Both the position numbers and the translations under genes were made by a program. Positions 32,367 to 40,503 of a stretch of DNA of 42,809 nucleotides are shown here, in pieces. Numbering within the stretch: position 1 is the stretch's first letter; the number at the start of each line of letters is the position of its first letter. This stretch comes from a virus. The stretch is from positions 1 to 42,809 of the IMG/VR virus record IMGVR_UViG_3300027770_002362. The stretch is one strand, 5' to 3'. Under the pieces are notes generated by a model, which worked only from the letters and a program-made list of their open reading frames with translations, was not told where the DNA came from and did not search any database.

Positions 32367-33266
32367 ATGAAAAAGTTTATAATTACTCTTATTTTTATAC
32401 TCACAGTACAAATTTGGGGATATTCTCAAACTCCATCGAAACCTGATACATTGCAATTATCACCAAAAGAATTATTTGGAGAAAGTGGTAATATGAATAA
32501 TTTGGGTATATTGGAGTCTTATATTGATTTTTCAAAAGATGTACTTTCATCATCAAACCTTTCAGTAGGTATAATTGGAAAGCAAGTATCTACTACCTTA
32601 AATTTAGGATATAGTAAGACATCCAATAATGGTAAATGGGGACACTCATTCGCATCATCAATAAATCCAATATGGAAATACTATGGTGTAGGTTATGGTT
32701 TTAGTAGAAATACGGATACCAGAACTACTACATTACAATCATTCTATTCAACGGATTTTGATTTTCAAAAAGATATCACACTATCATTTATAGATGTATT
32801 CAGGACTAAAAAGTTTGGAACATTTGGTTATAGTGTAATTGCATCAAAATCATTTTGGAATTCATACGAAGGTGAGTGGGAAGGAAAATATACAGTAGAT
32901 GAAAATTATAATTGGGTAAAAAATATATATCCAATTATGCCAGCATCATCTCAAATAAATTACAAAGGTATGGTGATGTACACATATACATTGAAAACAA
33001 AAAGGGTAAACATATCACCACAAATATTTGCAATGAGTGATATCTACAAGGTATTCAAAGATGGTACTGCATCGGATTTAGCATATTTGAATGATTTCAA
33101 TTTAGACTTATATTATGGCACATCTATGGATTGGAAAATAACCAAAAGATTTATATTAAACACTAACATCAGATATAACACAACTTGGGATAAATTAAGT
33201 GAGTCGGTTGGATATAAAAAGAGTAACCCAATTCTATTTATGATAGGAACAAACTTTCAATTTTAA
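32367..33266 (+). CDS. Predicted outer-membrane beta-barrel protein
   Basis: A 299-residue protein with signal peptide (MKKFIITLIFILTVQIWGYS) and long alternating polar/aromatic strands: KQVSTTLNLGYSKTS, GVGYGFSRNTDTRTT, RVNISPQIFAMSD, LDLYYGTSMDWKITKRFILN and a final LFMIGTNFQF ending in Phe. These are hallmarks of an outer-membrane barrel inserted by the BAM machinery. The C-terminal block (ISPQIFAM ... MDWKITKRFIL) is matched in pattern by the barrel domain of the protein at 38873, so the two are probably related. It could be a pore or a surface receptor-blocking protein. Confidence 0.82.
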   Translation: MKKFIITLIFILTVQIWGYSQTPSKPDTLQLSPKELFGESGNMNNLGILESYIDFSKDVLSSSNLSVGIIGKQVSTTLNLGYSKTSNNGKWGHSFASSINPIWKYYGVGYGFSRNTDTRTTTLQSFYSTDFDFQKDITLSFIDVFRTKKFGTFGYSVIASKSFWNSYEGEWEGKYTVDENYNWVKNIYPIMPASSQINYKGMVMYTYTLKTKRVNISPQIFAMSDIYKVFKDGTASDLAYLNDFNLDLYYGTSMDWKITKRFILNTNIRYNTTWDKLSESVGYKKSNPILFMIGTNFQF

Positions 33267-33610
33267 TGAAAAAGATATTATTCATATTAGTATTGACTTT
33301 GGTAGGATGTAGAAAAGTAGCACCAGTAGTGATAACACCCGTTGTAACAACAAATGTATTTAATAATGCCAAAAACACTATTGATAACGGACAAGAAATA
33401 CAATTTGATTTAACAAAAAATGGTGTATATACTCTAACAATGGGTGATAGCACGACCAACCAAGTTTTGACAAGAGAAAGGTTTAATGGACAAATTGGAA
33501 TAAATAAAAAGAAAATATACACTAAATCGTTATCAGTTAAATATTTATATCTGTTATTGGAGGATGAAAACAAAAGTAAAGTAGGAAAAACAATAATAAT
33601 AGTAAAGTAA
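33266..33610 (+). CDS. Small lipoprotein
   Basis: A 114-residue protein with a type II signal peptide: MKKILFILVLTLVGC with lipobox LVGC and modified Cys15. The mature part is strand-rich (QEIQFDLTKNGVYTLTMGDS ... KYLYLLLEDENKSKVGKTII), possibly an Ig-like fold. The start overlaps the barrel gene stop by one base (TAATG), so lipoprotein and barrel are coupled and may form one outer-membrane complex. No family recognised. Confidence 0.8.
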   Translation: MKKILFILVLTLVGCRKVAPVVITPVVTTNVFNNAKNTIDNGQEIQFDLTKNGVYTLTMGDSTTNQVLTRERFNGQIGINKKKIYTKSLSVKYLYLLLEDENKSKVGKTIIIVK

Positions 33611-33611
33611 A

Positions 33612-33992
33612 ATGAGAAAATTAGATAAAATTTTAGGATTAGGATTTTTGTTAACATTGGTATTGCTAAGTTGTAGAAAAACAAACGATGTAGTATTGAT
33701 AAACCAAATCCCATCGGAATTAGCAATCAATAGTGTGAGTGGTATCAAATTGGAAACACCATTTGTAACATCACAAGTATCTATGAATGTTAAAAGTGAA
33801 ATAGCACAAACAGTGACTATTAAGATTTTTGACATATCTAATAGAGTAGTATCAAAGTCAACAAGTGATGTGAAAGCAGGTGACAATGTATTAAAAGTAT
33901 ATACAACCGCATTACCATCATCAGCATATAGAATTGCATTATTTGATAACAAAGGTAATCAATTAGGAATAACGGATTTTAATAAAATATAA
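33612..33992 (+). CDS. Lipoprotein with a T9SS-CTD-like fold
   Basis: A 126-residue protein with lipobox LLSC and Cys21. The mature domain ends VTIKIFDISNRVVSKSTSDV ... GDNVLKVYTTALPSSAYRIA ... LFDNKGNQLG, the strand order and sequence style of type A C-terminal sorting domains of the Bacteroidota type IX secretion system. Those domains normally follow a secreted passenger; here one stands alone behind a lipidation signal. It may simply be an Ig-like domain. It starts one base after the other lipoprotein gene. Confidence 0.78.
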   Translation: MRKLDKILGLGFLLTLVLLSCRKTNDVVLINQIPSELAINSVSGIKLETPFVTSQVSMNVKSEIAQTVTIKIFDISNRVVSKSTSDVKAGDNVLKVYTTALPSSAYRIALFDNKGNQLGITDFNKI

Positions 33993-33995
33993 ATT

Positions 33996-34343
33996 ATGGC
34001 AAAGGCAACAAAAACAACAAAGACATCGGAAGAAGCTGCAATGGCTAAAAACGAAAAACATAATGATGGTACAATGACTGGTTTGAAAAAAACTATTATC
34101 GGTACGGTTAGTACATTAGTAGTGGGTGGTGGTACATTCTTAATGTCCTATTTACAAAAACCAAAAGAGAGTGATAAGCAAGTTCAACCTCAATCAATCA
34201 ACATCAACATACCTGCACAACAACAAGCGGCAGGTGGTAAAACTGTAATCATTAAAGAAAAAAGTGCAACTCCTGCAACTGCAGCTCCAAAACCTAAAAA
34301 GAAAGAAGGTGATGAGTTCAAAGAAGAAGCACCAAAATGGTAA
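33996..34343 (+). CDS. Membrane protein with disordered tails
   Basis: A 115-residue protein: Lys/Thr-rich N-terminus (1-30), one membrane segment about 30-50 (KTIIGTVSTLVVGGGTFLMS), then a Gln/Lys/Pro-rich tail (QPQSININIPAQQQ ... KPKKKEGDEFKEEAP). The small protein that follows overlaps its end by 7 bases. Could be part of a lysis or membrane-remodelling set with the next two genes. No family recognised. Confidence 0.7.
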   Translation: MAKATKTTKTSEEAAMAKNEKHNDGTMTGLKKTIIGTVSTLVVGGGTFLMSYLQKPKESDKQVQPQSININIPAQQQAAGGKTVIIKEKSATPATAAPKPKKKEGDEFKEEAPKW

Positions 34344-34432
34344 TATGGTATCAAATAGGAACGGTAGTATTCTTTATAGGACTAATATCGTTTTTAATTA
34401 GACAGGCATTAAAAATTAAAAAAGATAAATAG
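34337..34432 (+). CDS. 31-residue single-pass membrane peptide
   Basis: A small gene starting inside the end of the previous one. The product MVIWYQIGTVVFFIGLISFL then IRQALKIKKDK has one membrane helix (about 4-20) and a basic C-terminal end, so the N-terminus should face outward. Too short for usual gene finders. Its position between two small membrane proteins and coupling by overlap support it, but I cannot exclude chance. Confidence 0.5.
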   Translation: MVIWYQIGTVVFFIGLISFLIRQALKIKKDK

Positions 34433-34466
34433 GTTACATAGTTATAAACATTTTAAAAACAAAACT

Positions 34467-34727
34467 ATGACATTTAAAGAATGGGTAATTGACATTTTCA
34501 AAGACGAAAGAGGTGCAATTTCCGTAAAACCAGTAATCGCATTTATAGGTTCATTATTCCTTTGTGGGACAATGTTAGCTAATTCATTTACCGAAGACCA
34601 TTTCAAACCAGCAGCTGAATTAGTAAATGCCGTAATGGTAATTACTGCTATCGGTATGGGTGCAGATACTTTGGATAAATTTACTAGCAAAAAAACAGAA
34701 CCTAAAAAAGAAGAAGAATTAGGATAA
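34467..34727 (+). CDS. Holin-like small membrane protein
   Basis: An 86-residue protein with two membrane segments, about 22-40 (VKPVIAFIGSLFLCGTMLAN) and 50-66 (AAELVNAVMVITAIGMGADT), and a charged Lys/Glu tail (SKKTEPKKEEELG). Two hydrophobic helices, small size and basic tail fit phage holins, and I have seen similar proteins given that role. The endolysin is 7.6 kb away, so the link is not by adjacency. It is followed by a strong terminator. Confidence 0.68.
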   Translation: MTFKEWVIDIFKDERGAISVKPVIAFIGSLFLCGTMLANSFTEDHFKPAAELVNAVMVITAIGMGADTLDKFTSKKTEPKKEEELG

Positions 34728-34744
34728 CAATTTCTTAACATTGA

Positions 34745-34771
34745 AACCCTCACTATTGGTGGGGGTTTTTT
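34745..34771 (+). terminator. Intrinsic terminator
   Basis: Nine-base stem AACCCTCAC / GTGGGGGTT with one G-T wobble and a five-base loop (TATTG), followed by T6. It is almost the same stem as the terminator at 23164, indicating a shared terminator style. It lies 17 bases after the holin-like gene. Confidence 0.88.
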
Positions 34772-34775
34772 ATTT

Positions 34776-35477
34776 ATGTGTATGGATAACTTATTAACAA
34801 TAGTAATACCTTGTAAAAATGAAAAAGATAACATATATGAGTGTATTGCATTTATTGCAAAGCAAGTGGGTTCCGCAGGACTTAAAGTTATTATTGCAGA
34901 TAACTCCGATGAAGGTGATAGTTTAGATTTTTTATATTATGTTCAAAGAGATTTTAAATACTCATTGGATATAGAAATTATACAAGGTGGGTTTCCTGCA
35001 AAGGCAAGATTAGAAGGCAGTAAATTAGTAACTACACCTTACATATTATTTTTAGACGCAGATATCATGTTATTGAATAAATCAGTATTGGGTGAATGTT
35101 TGGCATATGATACCGATTTAGTGACTGTACCATTTCAAACGGAAAAAGGATTCAATTGGATATTTAGATTATTTGATATCCAACAGAGAATAAGTAATTG
35201 GATAGGAACTCCATTTGCAGTGGGTGGATTTCAATTATGGAAAACCGAAGCATATTGGAAAACCGGTGGATACGATGAAACACATTTATTCGCAGAAGAT
35301 TATTGGGTTTCTCAAAAAACAGAAGTAATGAAAATACACAATACAAAAGGTGTATGGACATCTGCTAGAAGATTTAAGAACAAAGGTTTCTTTTATATGG
35401 CTTGGTTAACTGTAAAATGTTACTTCAATAGAAACAATTCACAATTTTTTAAACAATCACATAATTATTGGAATTAA
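34776..35477 (+). CDS. Glycosyltransferase family 2
   Basis: A 233-residue GT2 enzyme outside the main glycan cluster. LLTIVIPCKNEKDNIYECIA is the N-terminal donor strand, YILFLDADIMLLNK near residues 87-100 holds the DAD metal-binding motif, and GGFQLWKTEAYWKTGGYDET near 147-167 followed by FAEDYWVSQK carries the catalytic ED motif of dolichol-phosphate-mannose/polyprenol-type GT2 proteins. A second start (MDNLL, six bases later) is equally possible. It overlaps the next membrane protein by one base, which could supply its lipid-linked acceptor (inference). Confidence 0.88.
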   Translation: MCMDNLLTIVIPCKNEKDNIYECIAFIAKQVGSAGLKVIIADNSDEGDSLDFLYYVQRDFKYSLDIEIIQGGFPAKARLEGSKLVTTPYILFLDADIMLLNKSVLGECLAYDTDLVTVPFQTEKGFNWIFRLFDIQQRISNWIGTPFAVGGFQLWKTEAYWKTGGYDETHLFAEDYWVSQKTEVMKIHNTKGVWTSARRFKNKGFFYMAWLTVKCYFNRNNSQFFKQSHNYWN

Positions 35478-35761
35478 TGTATAAAGAAATAATTGTGTTA
35501 TTGGCACAAACAATGTATAATATTTTCAAAGTATTGGAAATAAAGTATACATATCAAAATAAAATAGGAGCTTTATTATTGAATTCAGTTTGGATAAATT
35601 TAGTTGCATTAGCATCTACATATTATGCAATTGATGATTTATTAAAAGGAAATTTTAGAATTGTTATTTTTTATATTATTGGTAGCGTTTTAGGAAAATA
35701 TATTGGAATGAAATTAGGAAACCCAAATACTAAAATTTGGAAAAAATTATTTAAAAAATGA
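35477..35761 (+). CDS. Small multi-pass membrane protein
   Basis: A 94-residue protein with about two or three hydrophobic segments: residues 4-18 (EIIVLLAQTMYNIF), 30-50 (ALLLNSVWINLVALASTYYA) and 60-77 (FRIVIFYIIGSVLGKYIGMK). The start overlaps the glycosyltransferase stop (TAATG), replacing a longer start that would sit inside that gene. The resemblance to small DUF5698-like membrane proteins is weak. Its C-terminal TGA overlaps the next ATG. Confidence 0.75.
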   Translation: MYKEIIVLLAQTMYNIFKVLEIKYTYQNKIGALLLNSVWINLVALASTYYAIDDLLKGNFRIVIFYIIGSVLGKYIGMKLGNPNTKIWKKLFKK

Positions 35762-36501
35762 AATACAAAGCAATTGTAGTATCCGACTTACATTTGGGAA
35801 CAAAAGATAGTAAAGCAGAAGAGTTTATAGAATTTATAGAACAACATCCAACTGATTTACTTATTTTGAATGGAGACATAATAGATGGGTGGGCATTGAA
35901 TAGAGGTGCAAAATGGAAAAAGAAACATACAAAAGTTATTAGTAAATTATTAAAACTTTCAAACACAACTCAAATAATTTGGATAAGAGGAAATCATGAT
36001 GAATTTTTACATGAATTTATGGGTAATCATTTTGGAGGTATAGAAATCAGAGAAGACTACACTTTAAGATATTCAGAATATATAGAACATGATACATGGA
36101 TACAAAAATGTTATTACATATTTCATGGAGATGTGATTGATGTGTTTATTACAAAGTATAAATGGTTGTCTAAAATAGGGGCAATAGGGTATGATTTTGC
36201 ACTTACACTTAATAGATGGTACAATCATTACCGAAAGTGGAGAAATCTTCCATATCAATCTATTTCACAAAAAATTAAATATGGTGTAAAGGCTGCAACT
36301 AATTATGTAAATGATTTTGAAGTAACTGCATTACAAATGGCAGGTAAAAAAGGATGTGATGGGGTTATTTGTGGCCACATACATCAACCCGAAGATAGAA
36401 TGATAAATGGTAAAAGATATTTAAATAGTGGTGATTGGATTGAAAATATGAGTGCTATTTTAGTAGATAATGATGGAAAAATTAAAATTTATAAAAAATA
36501 A
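35758..36501 (+). CDS. Metallophosphoesterase, LpxH-like (UDP-2,3-diacylglucosamine hydrolase type)
   Basis: A 247-residue calcineurin-type phosphoesterase. Metal-ligand motifs occur in order: VSDLHLG (8-14), LNGDIIDGW (37-45), IRGNHDEFL (76-84), FHGDVIDVF near 122-130 and CGHIHQPED near 205. The SDLHLG...DIIDGW...GNHDEF style is that of LpxH2-like enzymes of lipid A synthesis, which cleave UDP-diacylglucosamine. A phage copy might alter host LPS; other sugar-nucleotide or phospho-substrates are possible. It is coupled to a small membrane protein and a GT2 gene upstream. Confidence 0.88.
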   Translation: MKYKAIVVSDLHLGTKDSKAEEFIEFIEQHPTDLLILNGDIIDGWALNRGAKWKKKHTKVISKLLKLSNTTQIIWIRGNHDEFLHEFMGNHFGGIEIREDYTLRYSEYIEHDTWIQKCYYIFHGDVIDVFITKYKWLSKIGAIGYDFALTLNRWYNHYRKWRNLPYQSISQKIKYGVKAATNYVNDFEVTALQMAGKKGCDGVICGHIHQPEDRMINGKRYLNSGDWIENMSAILVDNDGKIKIYKK

Positions 36502-36505
36502 ATAA

Positions 36506-37315
36506 ATGTGTGTAATTGCATCCCTACATTTAGAGAATCAATCTATATTGGTTAAAAATAGAGATAGAAAATATAAAGCATTTGTTAGAATTGTACACGA
36601 AATAAAAAATGAAGTAGAAATTTTATACTTACACGATACGGGCACGGATTGGTCAGAAGGATTAAATGAATTTGGTATTGGAATAACAAACGCAACTTTG
36701 ATGGTTACACAAGATGAAACGGAGGGTGTTATTGTTAAAAAAAGAAAAAATACAATATCAAACGATGGTGCAAAAATAAGACATGCATTGAGTATCAAAA
36801 ATATAGATGATACATTATCTTATTTAACAAATTACAAATCAAAAAATACATTACATAATGGTTTAAAGGGAATTACTATTGTAGCTAATTCTGAAAAAAA
36901 GTATGTATATGAAGGAACAACAAAACATGAACCAATCATAAAAGAATTGGATAAAACCGAATTAATAGTAAGAACTAATCACGGAATATATCATAAAGGA
37001 GCAGGATACAATAGTGGTATAAAAAAGAAATCATCAATCAATAGATTGGATATATCTCAACGAGAATTGGAGAAAGTAAAAAAAATAGATGATGTTATGA
37101 ATGTATTATCGGAACAATATACTACCAACAATTTTTTAAATCCATATCGAAGAAAAAGTGAACATGAAATTTTCACAACAGGACAAATACTAATTAATTT
37201 GGATACATTTTCTATGATATATAAACCAGATGAAGAATTTTGTGAATTTATCGGTTATCAAAAGTTATTACCAGAAAATTATATACCTAAATTAAGTTTT
37301 CATTTATATTTATAA
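36506..37315 (+). CDS. N-terminal nucleophile (Ntn) hydrolase-like protein
   Basis: A 269-residue protein with Cys immediately after the initiator Met (MCVIASLHL), so removal of Met would expose Cys as catalytic nucleophile. NRDRKYKAFVRIVHEI at 18-33 supplies the conserved Asn-Arg-Asp after it, as in choloylglycine hydrolase/NRDE/C45-type proteins, and VRTNHGIYH near 152-160 the TNHG motif. These enzymes hydrolyse linear amide bonds. Substrate in a phage is unknown; candidates are peptidoglycan amides, lactones or N-acyl sugars. Precedes a CsgG-like export gene. There is no signal peptide, so it would act in the cytoplasm. Confidence 0.78.
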   Translation: MCVIASLHLENQSILVKNRDRKYKAFVRIVHEIKNEVEILYLHDTGTDWSEGLNEFGIGITNATLMVTQDETEGVIVKKRKNTISNDGAKIRHALSIKNIDDTLSYLTNYKSKNTLHNGLKGITIVANSEKKYVYEGTTKHEPIIKELDKTELIVRTNHGIYHKGAGYNSGIKKKSSINRLDISQRELEKVKKIDDVMNVLSEQYTTNNFLNPYRRKSEHEIFTTGQILINLDTFSMIYKPDEEFCEFIGYQKLLPENYIPKLSFHLYL

Positions 37316-37331
37316 GAAATGAAACAGATAT

Positions 37332-38054
37332 ATGAAAAAATTATTAGTATTATTAAGTTTTTGTTTGTTAAGCAGTGTTGTGGGTGTTGCTCAAACAATA
37401 GGAAGCACTAAAACAGAAGATTTCAAAGCGGATTTTGAAAAGAAAAGAGATATCTCTCAATATATGGATTATGAAGGGCCTAAAAAGAACATTCAAATCC
37501 TAAAATGTGGTATTGGTGAGGAGGTATATGAAATGTATCCTGAACTAAAAGAAAAGAGAGTTGGATTAGGTGTTGCAAATATCGTATTAGAATATTTGGA
37601 CAACCTTAATCGTTTTGAATTTACCGAAGATAAGACTGAGATTAAAAACAGAATGGTAAAACAATATCAGGCATCTCAAGCTGGTATTTCCGAAAACAAA
37701 TTAGATGGTAGAGGTAAGATTAAGTTAGCACATTACTTTGTCGAAATTGAAGTATATGATTACTCCGTTAGTGAAGATGAAACTATCAACTTAAAGGATG
37801 GTATTAAAGATAACTTAGTAACTCGTTTAGGTTTACAGGTCCGTTTCACAAATGCAGAAAACGGAACAATTATAGCAGCAAGTGGATTGGGTGAAGCTAA
37901 GACAAATAGACAATTAACTCTATTATCAGATGCAACAATAGACCCAATTAAGTTTAACCAATCAACTATATCTATATCTACAAAGAAAGCATTGGATATA
38001 GCATGTGCAAATATTTTAGACAAGATGATTAAAAAAGGTGTATTCACCAAATAG
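37332..38054 (+). CDS. CsgG-like envelope protein
   Basis: A 240-residue exported protein (signal peptide MKKLLVLLSFCLLSSVVGVA, no lipobox). The mature part follows the CsgG layout: KNIQILKCGIGEEVYEMYPE, a long helix LGVANIVLEYLDNLNRFEFT like the CsgG ...L...RF.V.E block, IKLAHYFVEIEVYDYSV like its A(D/H)YxVEG strand, RLGLQVRFTNAENGTIIAAS like the RxxDxxTGxVL block and an end helix DIACANILDKMIKKG. CsgG forms the curli export channel in the outer membrane and is normally a lipoprotein; this one lacks the Cys. No CsgA, E or F is evident beside it. It is followed by two further exported proteins. Confidence 0.72.
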   Translation: MKKLLVLLSFCLLSSVVGVAQTIGSTKTEDFKADFEKKRDISQYMDYEGPKKNIQILKCGIGEEVYEMYPELKEKRVGLGVANIVLEYLDNLNRFEFTEDKTEIKNRMVKQYQASQAGISENKLDGRGKIKLAHYFVEIEVYDYSVSEDETINLKDGIKDNLVTRLGLQVRFTNAENGTIIAASGLGEAKTNRQLTLLSDATIDPIKFNQSTISISTKKALDIACANILDKMIKKGVFTK

Positions 38055-38057
38055 ATT

Positions 38058-38873
38058 ATGAAAAAATTATTAATGTTATTGTTGGTTATCCCAATGATAT
38101 CTTTCTCACAAGTATCAAGTTGGAGAACAAACACATCTCAACAATCACAATCAACTCAAACAAGAGTTCAACCATCTATACCACAACAAAATAATGTGAG
38201 TAGTTGGAGAACACAAACGGCACCAATTAGACCAGGTGATAACTTTGAAGGACAACCATTAACAAGAAGATGGAGAGCAACACAAATAAACCCATACGGA
38301 TTAATGTGGGGAACTTGGGGATGGTATCAACCTTTCCCGTATATGTGGTATGATGATTTTGGATGGAGACAAAGAAGTGAAGTTAGAATATACGAAAGTG
38401 GTAAGAGAGATACAATTAGAAAAGAAAGAGTTTATACCTCTTTTGGATTTGGACATACAACAAACAAACAGGCAGCATATTGGGGAACTATTGGTGGTAA
38501 GAGAGGATATTTTATTATGGACTATGTAATGACTTATGCAATAGACCAAAACCAATACTATCCATATGGTCAAATAAATAATGTTGACTTTCCACTTAGT
38601 AAAGAAGATTGGAAAAAAGAGTCAACTTTCTATGTTGGTGCAGGTAAAAGAATTGGTAAAATTGCAATACATGGTATGATAGGATTTGGTAATGAAATAA
38701 TTAGATGGCAAGGTAAAGATGCTATTGGTGGTATATCATTTCCAAAATCAAACACATCATTCACCACATACAAAATCGGCCTAATAAGAGATTTCAAATT
38801 CGTTACATTAAAAGTAGATACAGACCCAATTAGAGGGTATTCTCAAATTTCAATCGGCCTGAACAATAAGTAA
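38058..38873 (+). CDS. Exported protein, outer-membrane barrel-like
   Basis: A 271-residue protein with signal peptide (MKKLLMLLLVIPMISFSQ). The N-terminal mature region is Gln/Ser/Thr-rich with a repeated SSWRT(N/Q)T element near residues 21 and 50; a Trp/Pro-rich stretch follows (LMWGTWGWYQPFPYMWYDDF), then alternating strands (RVYTSFGFGHTTN, TFYVGAGKRIGKIAIHGMIG, FTTYKIGLIRDFKFVTLKVD) compatible with a small barrel. It directly follows the CsgG-like gene and overlaps the next gene by one base, so the three probably act together at the outer membrane. Confidence 0.75.
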   Translation: MKKLLMLLLVIPMISFSQVSSWRTNTSQQSQSTQTRVQPSIPQQNNVSSWRTQTAPIRPGDNFEGQPLTRRWRATQINPYGLMWGTWGWYQPFPYMWYDDFGWRQRSEVRIYESGKRDTIRKERVYTSFGFGHTTNKQAAYWGTIGGKRGYFIMDYVMTYAIDQNQYYPYGQINNVDFPLSKEDWKKESTFYVGAGKRIGKIAIHGMIGFGNEIIRWQGKDAIGGISFPKSNTSFTTYKIGLIRDFKFVTLKVDTDPIRGYSQISIGLNNK

Positions 38874-40492
38874 TGAAGAAATGGTTTGTAACTATTTTAT
38901 TATTAATTGTTACAACTCTAACTGCATATAAAGTAGAAGGGCAAACTGTTACCCAAACTTATATAGACCCATGTGACCAAAAGGTATATGTGGTTATAAT
39001 TCCATTCGGACAAAACTCAACAGTTGCAGTTATTAGAGGTAAATCTAAAATTGTAACATTAACAGATATCAGTAGTGGTGCATTTCAAACATGGGTGAAT
39101 AGTGTATTCGCAACACCTTGTCCACAAAACGATGCAATTAGATTAGCACAAGAAGCTGCCGCAAGAGCCGCCGCAGATGCCGCAGCAAGAGCCGCAGCAG
39201 ATGCAGCCGCAAAAGCTGCCGCAGATGCCGCAGCAAAAGCTGCATCGGACGCAGCCGCAAAAGCTGCATCGGACGCTGCCGCAAAAGCTGCAGCAAGTGC
39301 CGCAAGTGGAGCAGCAAGTGGAGCTGCATCATCTGCTGCAAGTGGTGCCGCAAGTGGAGCTGCATCATCTGCCGCAAGTGGAGCAGCAGCATCCGCAGCA
39401 GCATCAACTCCACCACCAATAAACATTGCACCTCCACCACCTCCACCCGTAGTTGCCGCACCTCCACCACCTCCACCAGCAGCAGCACCTCCACCACCTC
39501 CACCTGCAAGTAGTAGTTCATCTCCACCACCTGCAAGTGGTAGTGGGTCATCATCAGGTGGTAGTTCATCATCAACGGAAGCAAAACCTGCTGAAGCAAA
39601 ACCTGCGGAGGCAAAACCTGCTGAAACTAAATCGGACAAACCTGCAGAACAAAAACAAGAGGAAAAGAAAACTGAAGCTAAAACCGAAGAAAAGAAAGAG
39701 GAAGCTAAAACCGAAGAAAAGAAATCAGAAGAAAAAAAGACTGAGGAGAAAAAGGAAGAAGCTAAAAAAGAGGAAGAGAAAAAGAAGGAGGAAGAAAAGA
39801 AAAAAGAAGAAGAAAAAAAGAAAAAACAAGAGGTAACAAATCCAACTTTATTAGCATCAGATGTAACTGTTGCAGAAGCAAGTGCAGGTCAGTATTTAGC
39901 ATCTATATCATTAGGACTTAGTAAATCATCGTTAGCAGGTGATATAAGTTATAGTGGAGGGTTGATAGTGAATAGTGACCTAAGTTCTATTATAATGACA
40001 GGTGGTATTACAAAAATGAAAATGACTGCAGACGGACAATTAGATGCAATACACTCATACGGAACGGCAGTTGCATATTTAGGAGGAAACTATATGAACT
40101 TAATGGGTTATACTTGGATTAAACCAACACCAAAAAAAGGTACATATGGTTATAATGTCGGTGTAATCAATCTATTCCTTAAAAACGATAGTAGTTCATT
40201 TGATTATAATATGGCAACATCTGCAATCGTATTTTGGACTAAACCATATCCGATAAATAAAAAACTAACTATATCACCACAGGTATTTACAATGTTTTCA
40301 CCTATAAGTTGGAATAGTGTAACGGGTGAATCAACTGTAAATAGACATATGGGATTCTTATTAGGTACAGCATTTGATTATAAACTTAGTAAGAGATTTG
40401 GTTTTGCATTTAACTACAAAATAAGTGGTAATACTAAACCATATTCTGTATTTTTAAGTAACTTCCAGATAGGTTCTAGGATGGTATTATAA
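38873..40492 (+). CDS. Exported Ala/Pro/Lys-Glu repeat protein with C-terminal barrel
   Basis: A 539-residue protein built of low-complexity blocks: signal peptide (1-24), a small N-terminal domain (YIDPCDQKVYVVIIPFGQ onward to about 85), an Ala/Asp/Lys helix repeat (about 88-180), Pro blocks (PPPPPP) with Ser/Gly linkers (180-235), an EAKPAE repeat, a Lys/Glu helix (260-322) and a barrel domain (330-539) with LLGTAFDYKLSKRFGFAFNY near the end. The barrel resembles that of the protein at 32367 (ISPQ(I/V)F). The middle could reach across the periplasm. DNA of the Ala block is itself repetitive. Confidence 0.85.
   Translation: MKKWFVTILLLIVTTLTAYKVEGQTVTQTYIDPCDQKVYVVIIPFGQNSTVAVIRGKSKIVTLTDISSGAFQTWVNSVFATPCPQNDAIRLAQEAAARAAADAAARAAADAAAKAAADAAAKAASDAAAKAASDAAAKAAASAASGAASGAASSAASGAASGAASSAASGAAASAAASTPPPINIAPPPPPPVVAAPPPPPPAAAPPPPPPASSSSSPPPASGSGSSSGGSSSSTEAKPAEAKPAEAKPAETKSDKPAEQKQEEKKTEAKTEEKKEEAKTEEKKSEEKKTEEKKEEAKKEEEKKKEEEKKKEEEKKKKQEVTNPTLLASDVTVAEASAGQYLASISLGLSKSSLAGDISYSGGLIVNSDLSSIIMTGGITKMKMTADGQLDAIHSYGTAVAYLGGNYMNLMGYTWIKPTPKKGTYGYNVGVINLFLKNDSSSFDYNMATSAIVFWTKPYPINKKLTISPQVFTMFSPISWNSVTGESTVNRHMGFLLGTAFDYKLSKRFGFAFNYKISGNTKPYSVFLSNFQIGSRMVL
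39150..39400 (+). repeat. Imperfect tandem repeats coding for Ala-rich helices
   Basis: Repeated GC-rich units such as GCCGCAAGTGGAGCTGCATC and GCAAAAGCTGCATCGGACGC encode the AAA(D/K)AA and AASG periods of the protein at 38873. They stand out from the AT-rich surroundings and create long open frames on both strands, which are shadows. Confidence 0.85.
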
Positions 40493-40503
40493 TTGAAAAA
40501 TAT

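Noticed and set aside
39085-39639. Long minus-strand open frames (up to 184 codons) opposite the repeat protein gene
   Set aside because: They are mirror frames of the Ala/Pro-coding repeats, have low-complexity translations and no promoter or start context. All supported genes are on the + strand.
39177-39836. Plus-strand frames in other phases within the same repeat region
   Set aside because: Translations are pure Gln/His/Pro or Lys/Arg runs produced by frame-shifting the repeats; the exported barrel protein explains the region.
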